Assembly (NCBI GenBank): GCA_934203075.1 | Contig: CAKPYT010000025.1 | Coordinates: 1 to 21,035, forward strand | Source: an uncultured Clostridia bacterium | GTDB lineage: Bacteria; Bacillota; Clostridia; Christensenellales; CAG-314 | Direction: 5' to 3' | Length of the DNA: 21,035 nucleotides | Shown: one piece after another, positions 1 to 7,411 of the stretch | Layout of the letters: the number at the start of each line of letters is the position of its first letter | How positions within the stretch are numbered: the first letter of the stretch is position 1 | Position numbers and translations under genes: made by a program | The notes under the pieces: model-generated | Told to the model about the DNA's origin: nothing | Seen by the model: the letters and a program-made list of their open reading frames with translations, nothing else | Database searches by the model: none

Positions 1-98
1 CGTTCTTTCACAGGTTTGTACGTACTTACACAGGTTTGTACGTTCTTTCACAGGTTTGTACGTTCTTTCACAGGTTTGTACGTTCTTTCACAGGTTTA
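1..98. repeat. 20-bp tandem repeat, about 4.9 copies
   Basis: The unit CGTTCTTTCACAGGTTTGTA occurs head to tail from base 1. Copies 1, 3 and 4 are identical, copy 2 differs at two positions (CGTACTTACA...), and the fifth breaks off after 18 bases. The array may continue to the left of the window. There are no spacers, so it is not a CRISPR. Because 20 is not a multiple of 3, reading through it shifts frame at each copy and it is unlikely to be coding. Each unit contains TTCACA, but the 20-bp spacing fits no operator I know. Confidence 0.9.
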
Positions 99-233
99 GT
101 AAGAGAAGGGGATTCCGATATAGAAAGGTCCGGAACAGAAGTCGAAGAAGGGGAAAGTCCGCGAGAAGCGACGGACGGAAGCGGGGAGGATACTTTTGGA
201 CAGGATCCGAAAAGAAGGGGCGGGAAAAGAAAA
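99..233. other. Non-coding purine-rich stretch
   Basis: This lies between the tandem repeat and the terminator of the leftward gene. The + strand is rich in A and G. A short frame starting in the repeat runs through it, but it has no ribosome binding site and a basic, low-complexity translation. I see no gene, promoter or RNA here. Confidence 0.5.
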
Positions 234-251
234 ACGCGCCTACGGGCGCGT
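227..251 (-). terminator. Rho-independent terminator of the 200-residue protein gene
   Basis: Read leftward, an ACGCGCC/GGCGCGT stem (234-240 with 245-251) with loop TACG (241-244 on +) is followed by a T-rich run (227-233 as A on +). It lies about 50 bases past the stop codon of the leftward gene. On the + strand no T run follows, so it works in one direction. Confidence 0.75.
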
Positions 252-298
252 AAAAAAGAGACCATCCGATGAATCGTACAAAAAAACGTAGGAACGTA

Positions 299-901
299 TC
301 AGTTCAGTTCCTTCAGACGCTGCAGGAGAACGGCTTTTTGCGGGCCTTTCACTTTTTCGGCGTTTTCCTGCAGAACGGCGCATTGCTTTTTGGTTAAGGT
401 AAAGTTTTTTACACCTTGTTTCTTTTCGGCTTCGGCAAAAAAGCGATTGGCGCAGAACAGCAGCGTTTCTCCGAAGGTTTGCCCGGAGAAGGTATTCTTT
501 TGCATCAGCTTGAAATACTCGTTTAACAAATCCGTTTTTTGCTGCATCCAGACGGTGGTCAGCATCGAGACGACGTCGTAATCGCAAAGGCTGTCGCTCT
601 GCAGAAAAACGGCTTTTTTGATGGCATTGTTTTCGGCCAGCAGCCGATAGGCTTTGGCGGTGCCGCAGCGGGCGACCAGTTGATTAAAGACTCCGGCGGT
701 CAGGGCACGGTTGAGAGAAGAGTCTTTTACGAACAGGTCGGCGTAAAACTCCAGACAGAATTCCCAAAGCGCAACGCCGCAATCGAAATCCGCCTCGAAA
801 GTTTCCGCAATGCCTTCCGTCAGAGTTTTGGCATCGAAGGCTGCGTTTGCCTGCGCCGTTTTGAAAATTCCTTTGAAGATGCGTTTCTGCTTCATATCCA
901 T
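299..901 (-). CDS. Hypothetical helical cytoplasmic protein, 200 aa
   Basis: I do not recognise this protein. The start is the ATG of MDMKQKRIFKGIFK, preceded by AAGGAGGG at good spacing. The open frame extends 41 codons further upstream, but that part overlaps the predicted promoter. The sequence looks mostly alpha-helical, has no signal peptide or membrane segment, and has several scattered cysteines without a CxxC metal motif. The C-terminal third is basic (KKQGVKNFTLTKKQC). It stands alone, divergent from spoIIGA, with its own promoter and terminator, so it is probably a real monocistronic gene. Confidence 0.75.
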   Translation of the reverse strand: MDMKQKRIFKGIFKTAQANAAFDAKTLTEGIAETFEADFDCGVALWEFCLEFYADLFVKDSSLNRALTAGVFNQLVARCGTAKAYRLLAENNAIKKAVFLQSDSLCDYDVVSMLTTVWMQQKTDLLNEYFKLMQKNTFSGQTFGETLLFCANRFFAEAEKKQGVKNFTLTKKQCAVLQENAEKVKGPQKAVLLQRLKELN

Positions 902-972
902 ACAAGAGCCCTCCTTTGCGGATTGTGCCCGAGCGGGTGCGTCGAAAGGGACGGTTTTCCGCGGACACCGAC

Positions 973-981
973 AGTATAACA
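973..981 (-). promoter_or_regulatory. Extended -10 promoter for the leftward hypothetical gene
   Basis: Leftward reading gives TGTTATACT, an extended -10 (TGnTATAnT) with TATACT at 978-973. No good -35 lies 17 bases upstream, which is common for extended -10 promoters. The expected start is near 966, giving a leader of about 65 nt. Confidence 0.5.
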
Positions 982-1006
982 TAGACGAGGGGAAATTTTG
1001 TTTCTT

Positions 1007-1013
1007 TTCGGCA
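1007..1013 (-). promoter_or_regulatory. Possible Spo0A box upstream of spoIIGA
   Basis: TTCGGCA on + is TGCCGAA on -, an exact match to the Spo0A box consensus TGNCGAA. It lies about 70 bases before the predicted spoIIGA transcription start. The spoIIG operon is a classic Spo0A~P target in Bacillus. One such match in about 100 bp could be chance at roughly the 5% level. Confidence 0.35.
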
Positions 1014-1064
1014 AATATTTTCAAAATAGGTCAAAACGTCTGCGCAGGCGCAGAGCGTCGCCGC

Positions 1065-1070
1065 TACAAT
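1065..1070 (+). promoter_or_regulatory. -10 element of the spoIIGA promoter
   Basis: TACAAT matches the -10 consensus at five of six bases. No TTGACA-like element sits 17 or 22 bases upstream, as expected for a promoter that depends on an activator such as Spo0A~P. The predicted start at about 1077 is one base before the GTG start codon. Confidence 0.45.
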
Positions 1071-1077
1071 AAGATTT

Positions 1078-1869
1078 GTGGACGTTTATATCGAATACGC
1101 ATTGTTGGATAATTTTGTCTTCGACTTGTTTTTGGTCTGGAGCACAACGTGCGTGCTGAAACTGCAAACCGGCAAACTGCGCCTGACGTTGTCTGCCCTG
1201 ATCGGGGCGGTGGGGGCGGTGGTGCTCTCTGCCGGGGAGGGGAGCCCGCTCAAACCGCTGCTGGCGTTAGCGATGGTGGCGACGTGTGCAAAATTCCGGC
1301 ACTGGAAGCAATTCGTCGTTGCGCTGCTCGGGTTTCTGGTTGCCACGGCGTTGCTTGGCGGCTGCATCGTGATGGTTTTTTATCTTGCCGGGATTCCGTT
1401 TCGTCTGGGGCAAAGTTTCACGTACCTCGGGGACGTGCCGATGGGGGTGTATCTCCTGGGGGTGTTTCTTTGCGTCGTTGGGGCGGTGAACGTGGGCAAA
1501 CGCGTTTTCGGGGCGAAAGAGCGGCAGGCGTTTTTCCGGAAAGTATCTGTCACGATCGACGGAAAAACTTTTCGCCTGACGGGATACCTGGATAGCGGAA
1601 ACGGCTTGTCTTTTCGGGGGAAGGGGGTCTGTGTGCTGGGAGAGGGCGCCTGCAAAAAACGGGTGCGCGCTCTCGTGGCGGAACAGGTCTTTTGCGGAAC
1701 CGCCGTAAAAATGTCCGTCGATACGGTGGCAGGCGGCGGGGTTTTGTGGTTGGTCGCCCCGGAGCATATGGAGATTGACGGCGCCGCCGCAGACGTTTGG
1801 CTGGCAATCGGGCAAAAAACGACGTTCCGCAATTTTGACGTATTATTGCCCGTGGGGGAGGAAATATGA
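1078..1869 (+). CDS. spoIIGA: SpoIIGA, sporulation sigma-E processing peptidase
   Basis: This is the membrane aspartic protease that removes the pro-sequence of SigE in the mother-cell compartment after asymmetric division, when triggered by SpoIIR from the forespore. The 263 residues have an N-terminal half of about five hydrophobic segments and a soluble C-terminal protease domain with the family motif YLDSGN. The catalytic Asp is D172. The N-terminus MDVYIEYALLDNFVFDLFLVW matches the family opening, which supports the GTG start, yet no ribosome binding site precedes it. Its stop overlaps the sigE start as ATGA, the usual spoIIG operon arrangement. Confidence 0.93.
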   Translation: MDVYIEYALLDNFVFDLFLVWSTTCVLKLQTGKLRLTLSALIGAVGAVVLSAGEGSPLKPLLALAMVATCAKFRHWKQFVVALLGFLVATALLGGCIVMVFYLAGIPFRLGQSFTYLGDVPMGVYLLGVFLCVVGAVNVGKRVFGAKERQAFFRKVSVTIDGKTFRLTGYLDSGNGLSFRGKGVCVLGEGACKKRVRALVAEQVFCGTAVKMSVDTVAGGGVLWLVAPEHMEIDGAAADVWLAIGQKTTFRNFDVLLPVGEEI

Positions 1870-2567
1870 AGTTTTTTCAGTGGGTAAAGCGCCTTTTGCC
1901 GGACAGTTGGCAAGAGCGCCTGGTAGGATATCTCAACGGAACGGAAGCGTTGCCCTACCCGTTGACGCCGGAGGAGGAACTGCGCAACGTCTTGCTTGCC
2001 AGAAACGGCGACGATGCGGCGCGGGTGTGCCTCATCGAGCATAATCTGCGGCTGGTGGTGTTTCTGGCAAAGAAATTCGAAAACACCGGAGTGGAAATGG
2101 AAGATCTCGTCTCGGTAGGGACCATCGGCCTGATGAAGGCGGTGAACAGTTTCGAGCCGGAGAAGAAAATAAAACTGGCGACCTATGCCAGTCGCTGTAT
2201 CGAGAACGAAATTCTGATGCATTTGCGTAAAGTCGCACGGAAAAAGGCGGAAATTTCTTTGGACGAGCCGCTGAACGTGGACGGGGAAGGCAACGAGTTG
2301 CTGCTGGGAGACGTTCTCGGGACCGAAAGCGATATGGTGTATCAGAACATCGAAAATAACGTGGAAAACAATTTGTTGCAGGAAGCGTTGGAGAAACTTT
2401 CTCAGAGGGAACGGCAGATCGTTTGTTTACGGTTCGGCCTGAGCGGAGGAGAAGAAAAAACGCAGAAAGAAGTGGCGGATTCGCTGGGGATCAGCCAATC
2501 GTACATTTCCAGGCTGGAAAAGAAGATTATCGGCAGATTAAAAAAAGAAATCCTGAAAATGGTATAA
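1866..2567 (+). CDS. sigE: RNA polymerase sporulation sigma factor SigE (pro-form)
   Basis: This is the early mother-cell sigma factor of endospore formation, made as an inactive pro-protein. The 233 residues carry the near-diagnostic region 2 (NLRLVVFLAKKFENTG, then LATYASRCIENEILM), EISLDEPLN, and a region 4 helix-turn-helix ending GISQSYISRLEKKI. The conserved boundary YLNGTEALP begins at Y22. By alignment with B. subtilis the mature protein should start there, leaving a pro-sequence of about 21 residues. The ATG overlaps the spoIIGA stop, implying translational coupling, and GGGGAGGAAAT supplies the ribosome binding site. sigG, which often follows in Bacillus and clostridia, is not present. 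Confidence 0.96.
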   Translation: MKFFQWVKRLLPDSWQERLVGYLNGTEALPYPLTPEEELRNVLLARNGDDAARVCLIEHNLRLVVFLAKKFENTGVEMEDLVSVGTIGLMKAVNSFEPEKKIKLATYASRCIENEILMHLRKVARKKAEISLDEPLNVDGEGNELLLGDVLGTESDMVYQNIENNVENNLLQEALEKLSQRERQIVCLRFGLSGGEEKTQKEVADSLGISQSYISRLEKKIIGRLKKEILKMV

Positions 2568-2640
2568 AATCGGCGTGCTTGTCAAAAGAGGCGCGGTTTG
2601 CCTGTTCGCAAGAGGGGCGTCGGGATAGTCTCCCAAAGAA

Positions 2641-2675
2641 AAAAGCACTCCTGTAGTTTACAGGAGTGCTTTTTT
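2641..2675. terminator. Bidirectional terminator shared by sigE and the SRP RNA
   Basis: A perfect 12-bp stem, AGCACTCCTGTA (2644-2655) with TACAGGAGTGCT (2659-2670), loop GTT, is flanked by AAAA on the left and TTTTTT on the right. Both directions therefore have a U run. It ends the sporulation operon on + and the SRP RNA on -. Confidence 0.92.
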
Positions 2676-2943
2676 CAGCCGTGCGTTACCTTCGGCAACC
2701 TTTGCCGAGACGGTTTGCAAACAGGTAACTACGGTAAAGTTTCCCCGCATCACACGAAGTGGTCCGCTTAATGCTGCTGCCTTCCGACTCTGACATGGTT
2801 CACGGTTCTTCGTTGCACGGGACCTTACCATCAACGTCCCTTATTTGCGCCTGCTCCCCACAAAGGAGGCCTCAACGTAACCTGCAGCCCTACTGTAGCG
2901 GATTGTAGGTTCAGGGCACCGCTAGCTCCCCGCCTGGCACGGC
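2676..2943 (-). ncRNA. ffs: Large signal recognition particle RNA (scRNA, with Alu domain)
   Basis: This is the RNA of the signal recognition particle, which with Ffh targets nascent membrane and secreted proteins. At about 268 nt it is the long Bacillus/Clostridium form. The 5' part (GCCGTGCCAGGCGGGGAG, then AGCGGTGCCCTG and CAATCCGCT) matches the B. subtilis Alu domain closely. The Ffh-binding helix 8 carries the GGAA tetraloop (2785-2782) and the AGCAGC side of the internal loop. The ends pair (GCCGTGC with GCACGGC) to close the molecule. Exact ends are inferred from the promoter and terminator. Confidence 0.95.
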
Positions 2944-2949
2944 TTAGTT

Positions 2950-2978
2950 ATTATATAACAAAACGACGGAAAGCGCAA
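2950..2978 (-). promoter_or_regulatory. Promoter of the SRP RNA
   Basis: TATAAT (2955-2950) is a perfect -10. The -35 is TTGCGC (2978-2973) at 17 bp, weak beyond TTG. It predicts a start near 2943, just at the GCCGTGCC 5' end of the RNA. Confidence 0.8.
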
Positions 2979-3001
2979 CCTCTTTTTGGGGTGGAAAATA
3001 C

Positions 3002-3030
3002 TTTACAAACCGATATTCTTGTTGTACACT
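3002..3030 (+). promoter_or_regulatory. Promoter of the ileS T-box leader
   Basis: TTTACA (3002-3007), a 17-bp spacer and TACACT (3025-3030). The predicted start is near 3037, about 257 nt before the ileS start codon. Confidence 0.75.
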
Positions 3031-3036
3031 ATATCG

Positions 3037-3264
3037 AATCATTCCTATCCAAAATGCAAAGCGAAAGACACGTTTCCGTTCGGGAGGTTTTCAGAGAGAC
3101 GCCGGGGGCTGCAAGGCGTCAACCGAAGGGCGGAAGTATCCCTTTCAAGCAGAACGCCGAACGAAAGAGTAAGCGTCTCCGGAGAGCCTGCCGTTATCCT
3201 GGCAATATATGTCGGTATATGTTTTGATGGTAACACCCGTTGTTTTGAAACAGCGGTTTTTTTT
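3037..3264 (+). promoter_or_regulatory. Isoleucine T-box leader with terminator
   Basis: T-box leaders bind their cognate uncharged tRNA and switch off a terminator. Stem I has the AGAGA motif (3093) followed by GGGGGCTGCAAGG, as in the distal-loop region. On its 3' side is ATC (3138-3140), an Ile codon in the place of the specifier. The antiterminator bulge TGGT (3228-3231) would pair with the ACCA end of a tRNA with discriminator A, as in tRNA-Ile. The competing terminator is CCGTTGTT/AACAGCGG (3237-3256) followed by eight Ts. The T-box core is divergent (TGGTAACACC). Confidence 0.85.
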
Positions 3265-3293
3265 ATACCACGATAGGAAAAAAGGGGTTTTAA

Positions 3294-6200
3294 ATGTATC
3301 AGAAAGTAAATTCCGGTATGAATTTTGCGGAAAGGGAAAAGAGCATTTTAGAGTTCTGGAAGGAAAACCGCATTTTCGAGCAAACGCAGCAGGAGGAAGA
3401 GGGGCATCCCACCTTTACGCTGTATGACGGTCCGCCGACGGCAAACGGAAAGCCGCACATCGGTCACATTTTAACGCGCGTGATGAAGGACATTATTCCG
3501 CGTTATAAAAAGATGGAAGGCTACAACGTCACGCGCAAAGCCGGCTGGGATACGCACGGTCTGCCCGTGGAACTGGAAGTGGAAAAAATGCTCGGGATCG
3601 ACGGAAAGCAGGAAATCGAAAAATACGGAATCGAGCAATTTGTAAAAAAATGCAAAGAAAGCGTTTGGAAATATAAGTCGGAGTGGGAGCGCATGAGCGA
3701 CCGCGTGGGTTATTGGGTGGATATGGAACATCCGTACGTCACCTACGATAACGATTATATCGAATCCGAATGGTGGAGTCTGAAGCAGATTTACGAAAAA
3801 GGCCTGCTGTACCAAGGGTTCAAAATTGTGCCGTATTGTCCGCGTTGCGGCACGGCGCTTTCCAGTCATGAGGTGGCGCAAGGCTATAAGGACGTGAAAG
3901 AAACGTCCGCCTTTGTGAAATTCCCCGTTTGCGGAGAGGAAAATACCTATTTCCTTGCATGGACGACAACCCCCTGGACGTTGCCAAGCAACGTTGCGCT
4001 GTGCGTTAACGCAAAGGAAGAATATTGCAAAGTGCAAAGTGAGGGCGAACACTTTTACCTTGCGCGCAATCTGGTAGAAAAATTGTTTGAGCATGCCGTA
4101 GTGGAGGAGACGTTCCCCGGTTCTGCCCTGGAGGGAAAAACCTATCGGCCGTTGTTCGATTACGTTTCGCCCGAGGAGGCTTATCGTGTCGTCTGCGACG
4201 GATACGTCACGTTGACGGACGGCAGCGGCATTGTGCATATTGCACCCGCTTTCGGCGAAGACGACGCGCGCGTCGGCAAAAACTACGGGCTGCCGTTCGT
4301 TCAGTTGGTGGATGAGCGCGGCAGATTCACACCGGAAGTGTACGACATGGCAGGCGTTTTCTGCAAGGACGGGGATAAACTCATCCTGCAGAAACTGAAA
4401 GAAAAAGGGCTTTTGTTCCGCGCCGTGCCGTTTGAACACAGTTATCCGTTCTGCTGGCGCTGCGATACGCCGCTTTTGTACTATGCACGCAAATCCTGGT
4501 TTATCAAAATGACGGCGGTAAAAGAATCGCTGAGGAGAAACAGCGATTCCGTCAATTGGATTCCGCCTTCCATCGGCCCGGGCCGCATGGGAAACTTCTT
4601 GGATAACGTCATCGACTGGGGCATCTCCCGCGAGCGGTATTGGGGCACCCCGCTGCCGATCTGGATCTGCCCGGATTGCGGCGAAATACACGTGGTAGGC
4701 AGCCGCAAAGAACTGCGGGAACTGGCCGGCCTCACGCAGGACGTGGAATTGCATCGCCCGTATATCGACGAGGTGACTTTCCGCTGCGAAAAGTGCGGCG
4801 GAACAATGCATCGCACCCCGGAAGTGCTGGATTGCTGGTACGACAGCGGCTCGATGCCGTTTGCGCAGCTGCACTATCCGTTTGAAAACAAGGACGTGTT
4901 CGAAAAAAACTTCCCCGCAACGTTCATCAGCGAAGCGGTGGATCAGACGCGCGGTTGGTTCTATACGTTGCTTGCCGTTTCCACGCTGCTGTTCGATAAA
5001 GCCCCGTTCCGGAATTGCATCGTACTGGGGCACGTGAACGATAAAAACGGCATAAAAATGTCGAAACATAAGGGGAACGTTGTGGACCCGTGGAGCGTGC
5101 TGGACGTGCAGGGGGCAGATGCCGTGCGGTGGTATTTCTATACTTCCAGCGCACCGTGGCTGCCCAGCCGGTTTTATGCGGATGCCGTCAGCGAAACGCA
5201 GCGGCGATTCCTGGGGACGTTGTGGAACACGTATGCGTTCTTCGTACTGTATGCGGAAATCGATCGGTTCGACCCGTCGAAATACCACCTGAAGGATTGC
5301 AAACTTTCCGAAATGGATCGTTGGATTCTGTCGGAATTGAATACGCTCGTCAAAACGGTGCGGGAAAATCTGGATCGGTATCAGATTACCGAAAGCGCAC
5401 GTGCCTGCGAGGCGTTTGTGGACGATCTTTCCAACTGGTATCTGCGTCGCGGCCGCGAAAGATATTGGGGCAGCGGAATGACGGAAGATAAGCAGGCAGC
5501 TTACGTTACGCTGTATACCGTGCTGGTAACGCTCAGCAAAGTGCTGGCACCTTTTGTTCCGTTTATTTCCGAAATGATTTATCAGAATCTGGTGCCGGCG
5601 TTCTATCCGGATGCGCCGAAATCGGTACATCTGTGCTCCTACCCCGTGTGCGACGAAGCCTACGTCCTGCCGGAACTGGAAAAGGAAATGCGCGCGGTGC
5701 TGAAGGTCGTGATGCTGGGGCGTGCCGCCCGCAATGCGGCAAACGTCAAAAACCGTCAGCCGCTGGGTAAAATGTTTGTAATCGGGGCGGATTTCCCGCC
5801 GGAATTGCAGGCGGTAGTGGCAGACGAACTGAACGTGAAACAGGTAGAATTCAGTCGGGATGCAAACCGGTTCAGCAGTTACGAACTGAAACCGCAAATG
5901 CGCACACTGGGGCCGAAATATGGAAAACTGTTGGGCGCTATCCGCGAGTTTTTGCAGAATTGTGACGCAAAGAATGTGGTAGAAACGGTGCGCAAAGGCG
6001 AAGAATATCACGTGGAACTGAACGGGACGGACGTAGCACTTACGGAGGCGGATTTGCTGATTTCCACCACGAACAGTGCCGGATTCGAAACGGCTTCGGA
6101 CGGGGGCGTAACGGTTGCGCTGGATACGGAACTGACGCCGGAACTGTTGTGCGAAGGGCTGATGCGCGAACTGGTTTCCAAAATTCAGACCACCCGAAAA

Positions 6201-6398
6201 GAACAGGGCTTTGAGGTGACGGATCACGTCAAAATAACGTGCGAGGGCGGCAAAATGCTGCACGAAGCGGTAGAGCGTTATCGTGACGAAATCTGTGCGG
6301 ATACGTTGTGCGATTGCCTGACGCTGGCAGACGCACCGAACGCAAAAGAAGTGAATCTGAACGGCGAAACCGTGAAATTGTCGGTAGAAAAAGCATAA
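3294..6398 (+). CDS. ileS: Isoleucyl-tRNA synthetase
   Basis: This class I synthetase charges tRNA-Ile. The 1034 residues carry the HIGH motif as HIGH (55-58) and KMSKS as KMSKH (588-592). An inserted CP1 editing domain shows WTTTPWTLPSN and the DGSGIVHIAPAFGEDD motif, which hydrolyses mischarged valine. Two CxxC pairs (CPDCG, CEKCG) lie near residues 465-505 before the catalytic domain resumes. The length of about 1035 and PTANGKPHIGH rather than PYANGxIHIGH suggest the long type 2 (eukaryote-like) IleRS; type 2 enzymes include the mupirocin-tolerant ones. The type assignment is inferred. AAAAGGGG precedes the ATG. Confidence 0.96.
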   Translation: MYQKVNSGMNFAEREKSILEFWKENRIFEQTQQEEEGHPTFTLYDGPPTANGKPHIGHILTRVMKDIIPRYKKMEGYNVTRKAGWDTHGLPVELEVEKMLGIDGKQEIEKYGIEQFVKKCKESVWKYKSEWERMSDRVGYWVDMEHPYVTYDNDYIESEWWSLKQIYEKGLLYQGFKIVPYCPRCGTALSSHEVAQGYKDVKETSAFVKFPVCGEENTYFLAWTTTPWTLPSNVALCVNAKEEYCKVQSEGEHFYLARNLVEKLFEHAVVEETFPGSALEGKTYRPLFDYVSPEEAYRVVCDGYVTLTDGSGIVHIAPAFGEDDARVGKNYGLPFVQLVDERGRFTPEVYDMAGVFCKDGDKLILQKLKEKGLLFRAVPFEHSYPFCWRCDTPLLYYARKSWFIKMTAVKESLRRNSDSVNWIPPSIGPGRMGNFLDNVIDWGISRERYWGTPLPIWICPDCGEIHVVGSRKELRELAGLTQDVELHRPYIDEVTFRCEKCGGTMHRTPEVLDCWYDSGSMPFAQLHYPFENKDVFEKNFPATFISEAVDQTRGWFYTLLAVSTLLFDKAPFRNCIVLGHVNDKNGIKMSKHKGNVVDPWSVLDVQGADAVRWYFYTSSAPWLPSRFYADAVSETQRRFLGTLWNTYAFFVLYAEIDRFDPSKYHLKDCKLSEMDRWILSELNTLVKTVRENLDRYQITESARACEAFVDDLSNWYLRRGRERYWGSGMTEDKQAAYVTLYTVLVTLSKVLAPFVPFISEMIYQNLVPAFYPDAPKSVHLCSYPVCDEAYVLPELEKEMRAVLKVVMLGRAARNAANVKNRQPLGKMFVIGADFPPELQAVVADELNVKQVEFSRDANRFSSYELKPQMRTLGPKYGKLLGAIREFLQNCDAKNVVETVRKGEEYHVELNGTDVALTEADLLISTTNSAGFETASDGGVTVALDTELTPELLCEGLMRELVSKIQTTRKEQGFEVTDHVKITCEGGKMLHEAVERYRDEICADTLCDCLTLADAPNAKEVNLNGETVKLSVEKA

Positions 6399-6409
6399 AT
6401 GATTTTGAG

Positions 6410-6457
6410 CGGGGGAGAAATTCTCCTCCCGAGAAAAGGAGGCGAAAGCCTCCTTTT
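6410..6457 (+). terminator. ileS terminator, two consecutive hairpins
   Basis: A first GGGGGAG/CTCCTCCC hairpin (about 6411-6430) is followed by a perfect stem AAAAGGAGGC (6434-6443) with GCCTCCTTTT (6448-6457) and a GAAA tetraloop. The U-rich side lies within the second stem and no longer run follows, so its strength is uncertain. Confidence 0.65.
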
Positions 6458-6509
6458 GCGTGAAAGGGCAAAAAAGCGGCGAAAAGAACAAGAACTAGCC
6501 TCGGAAACC

Positions 6510-6538
6510 TTGAAAAAAGGGGAGTTTTGTTGTAGAAT
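6510..6538 (+). promoter_or_regulatory. Promoter of the methyltransferase-pseudouridine synthase pair
   Basis: TTGAAA (6510-6515), an exact 17-bp spacer and TAGAAT (6533-6538). Counting the last -10 base as -7 puts +1 at 6545, the A of the ATG. The message is therefore predicted to be leaderless. Confidence 0.75.
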
Positions 6539-6544
6539 AGAACA

Positions 6545-7411
6545 ATGAAAATCGCAAACGATTGGAAAGATTATCAAATCCTCCGGACGGGGGACGGCCA
6601 GAAACTGGAGCGTTGGAAGGACGTAACGCTGCTGCGCCCGGATCCGCAAGTGATCTGGCACGCGCAAAATGATTTGAGGCGTTGTCGGTTCGATGCGTGT
6701 TATCTGCGCAGCGAAACGGGCGGCGGACATTGGGAGTACGAGCGGCCGATCCCGCAGGAGTGGACGGTTTCCTGGCAGGACCTGAAGTTTAAAGTAAAGC
6801 CGATGGGGTTTAAGCACACCGGATTGTTTCCGGAGCAGGCAGTAAACTGGGCGCAGATGCGCGAAATGATTGCCGCAAGCCGGGAACCCGTTCGGGTGCT
6901 GAACCTTTTTGCTTACACGGGCGGTGCTACCGTGGCATGTGCTTCCCGCGGGGCAGAGGTCTGCCACGTGGACAGTGCCAGAAACATGGTGGAGCGTGCG
7001 CGGGAAAATATGCGCCTCAGCGGGCTGGAAAGCGCGCCGGTGCGGTATATTGTGGACGATTGCAAAAAGTTTGTGATGCGGGAAATCAAACGCGGGCGCA
7101 AGTACAACGCATTGATTATGGATCCGCCGAGTTACGGCAGGGGGCCGAACGGGGAACTTTGGAAGATCGAAGAAGATTTGTATGATTTTGTTTTGCTGTG
7201 CAAGCAGGTGCTGGAAAATCCGAAATTCGTACTGATCAACAGTTATACAACGGGCTTGCAGCCGGCAGTGCTGCAGAACGTGCTGACGCTGATGATGAAA
7301 GAGTTTGACGGAACAACGGAAAGTTACGAAGTTTGCCTGCCGACGGACGAAGGTATCGTATTGCCTTGCGGCGCAAGCGGAATGTGGAGATCGAAGGAAA
7401 TAACGAAATGA
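6545..7411 (+). CDS. Class I SAM-dependent RNA methyltransferase, RlmI-like
   Basis: This is probably a rRNA cytosine methyltransferase of the YccW/RlmI family (COG1092 type). The 288 residues contain SAM-binding motif I at 119-130 (LNLFAYTGGATV), the acidic residue ending motif II in AEVCHVD, and the catalytic-loop motif DPPSYG at 193-198. The N-terminal PUA domain of E. coli RlmI is missing, so the protein is shorter than full-length members, and the RNA target is unknown. An in-frame stop at 6533 excludes an earlier start, and no Shine-Dalgarno sequence precedes the ATG. Its stop overlaps the next gene as ATGA. Confidence 0.88.
   Translation: MKIANDWKDYQILRTGDGQKLERWKDVTLLRPDPQVIWHAQNDLRRCRFDACYLRSETGGGHWEYERPIPQEWTVSWQDLKFKVKPMGFKHTGLFPEQAVNWAQMREMIAASREPVRVLNLFAYTGGATVACASRGAEVCHVDSARNMVERARENMRLSGLESAPVRYIVDDCKKFVMREIKRGRKYNALIMDPPSYGRGPNGELWKIEEDLYDFVLLCKQVLENPKFVLINSYTTGLQPAVLQNVLTLMMKEFDGTTESYEVCLPTDEGIVLPCGASGMWRSKEITK

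Noticed and set aside
1..98. CRISPR array
   Set aside because: The units are contiguous with no spacers, and no cas genes are present.
36..272. Short open frames starting in the 20-bp repeat
   Set aside because: They have no ribosome site, the repeat length shifts frame, and the translation is low-complexity.
902..1024. Upstream extension of the hypothetical protein on the minus strand
   Set aside because: The extension overlaps the extended -10 promoter, and the internal ATG has AAGGAGGG at ideal spacing.
2568..2640. Start of sigG after sigE, as in Bacillus
   Set aside because: Only about 70 bp of non-coding sequence precedes the terminator and SRP RNA; no sigma factor frame is present.
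3471..6491. A 1006-codon open frame on the minus strand opposite ileS
   Set aside because: It is antisense to a fully motif-supported IleRS, has a His/Phe/Arg-rich composition typical of reversed codons, and resembles no family.
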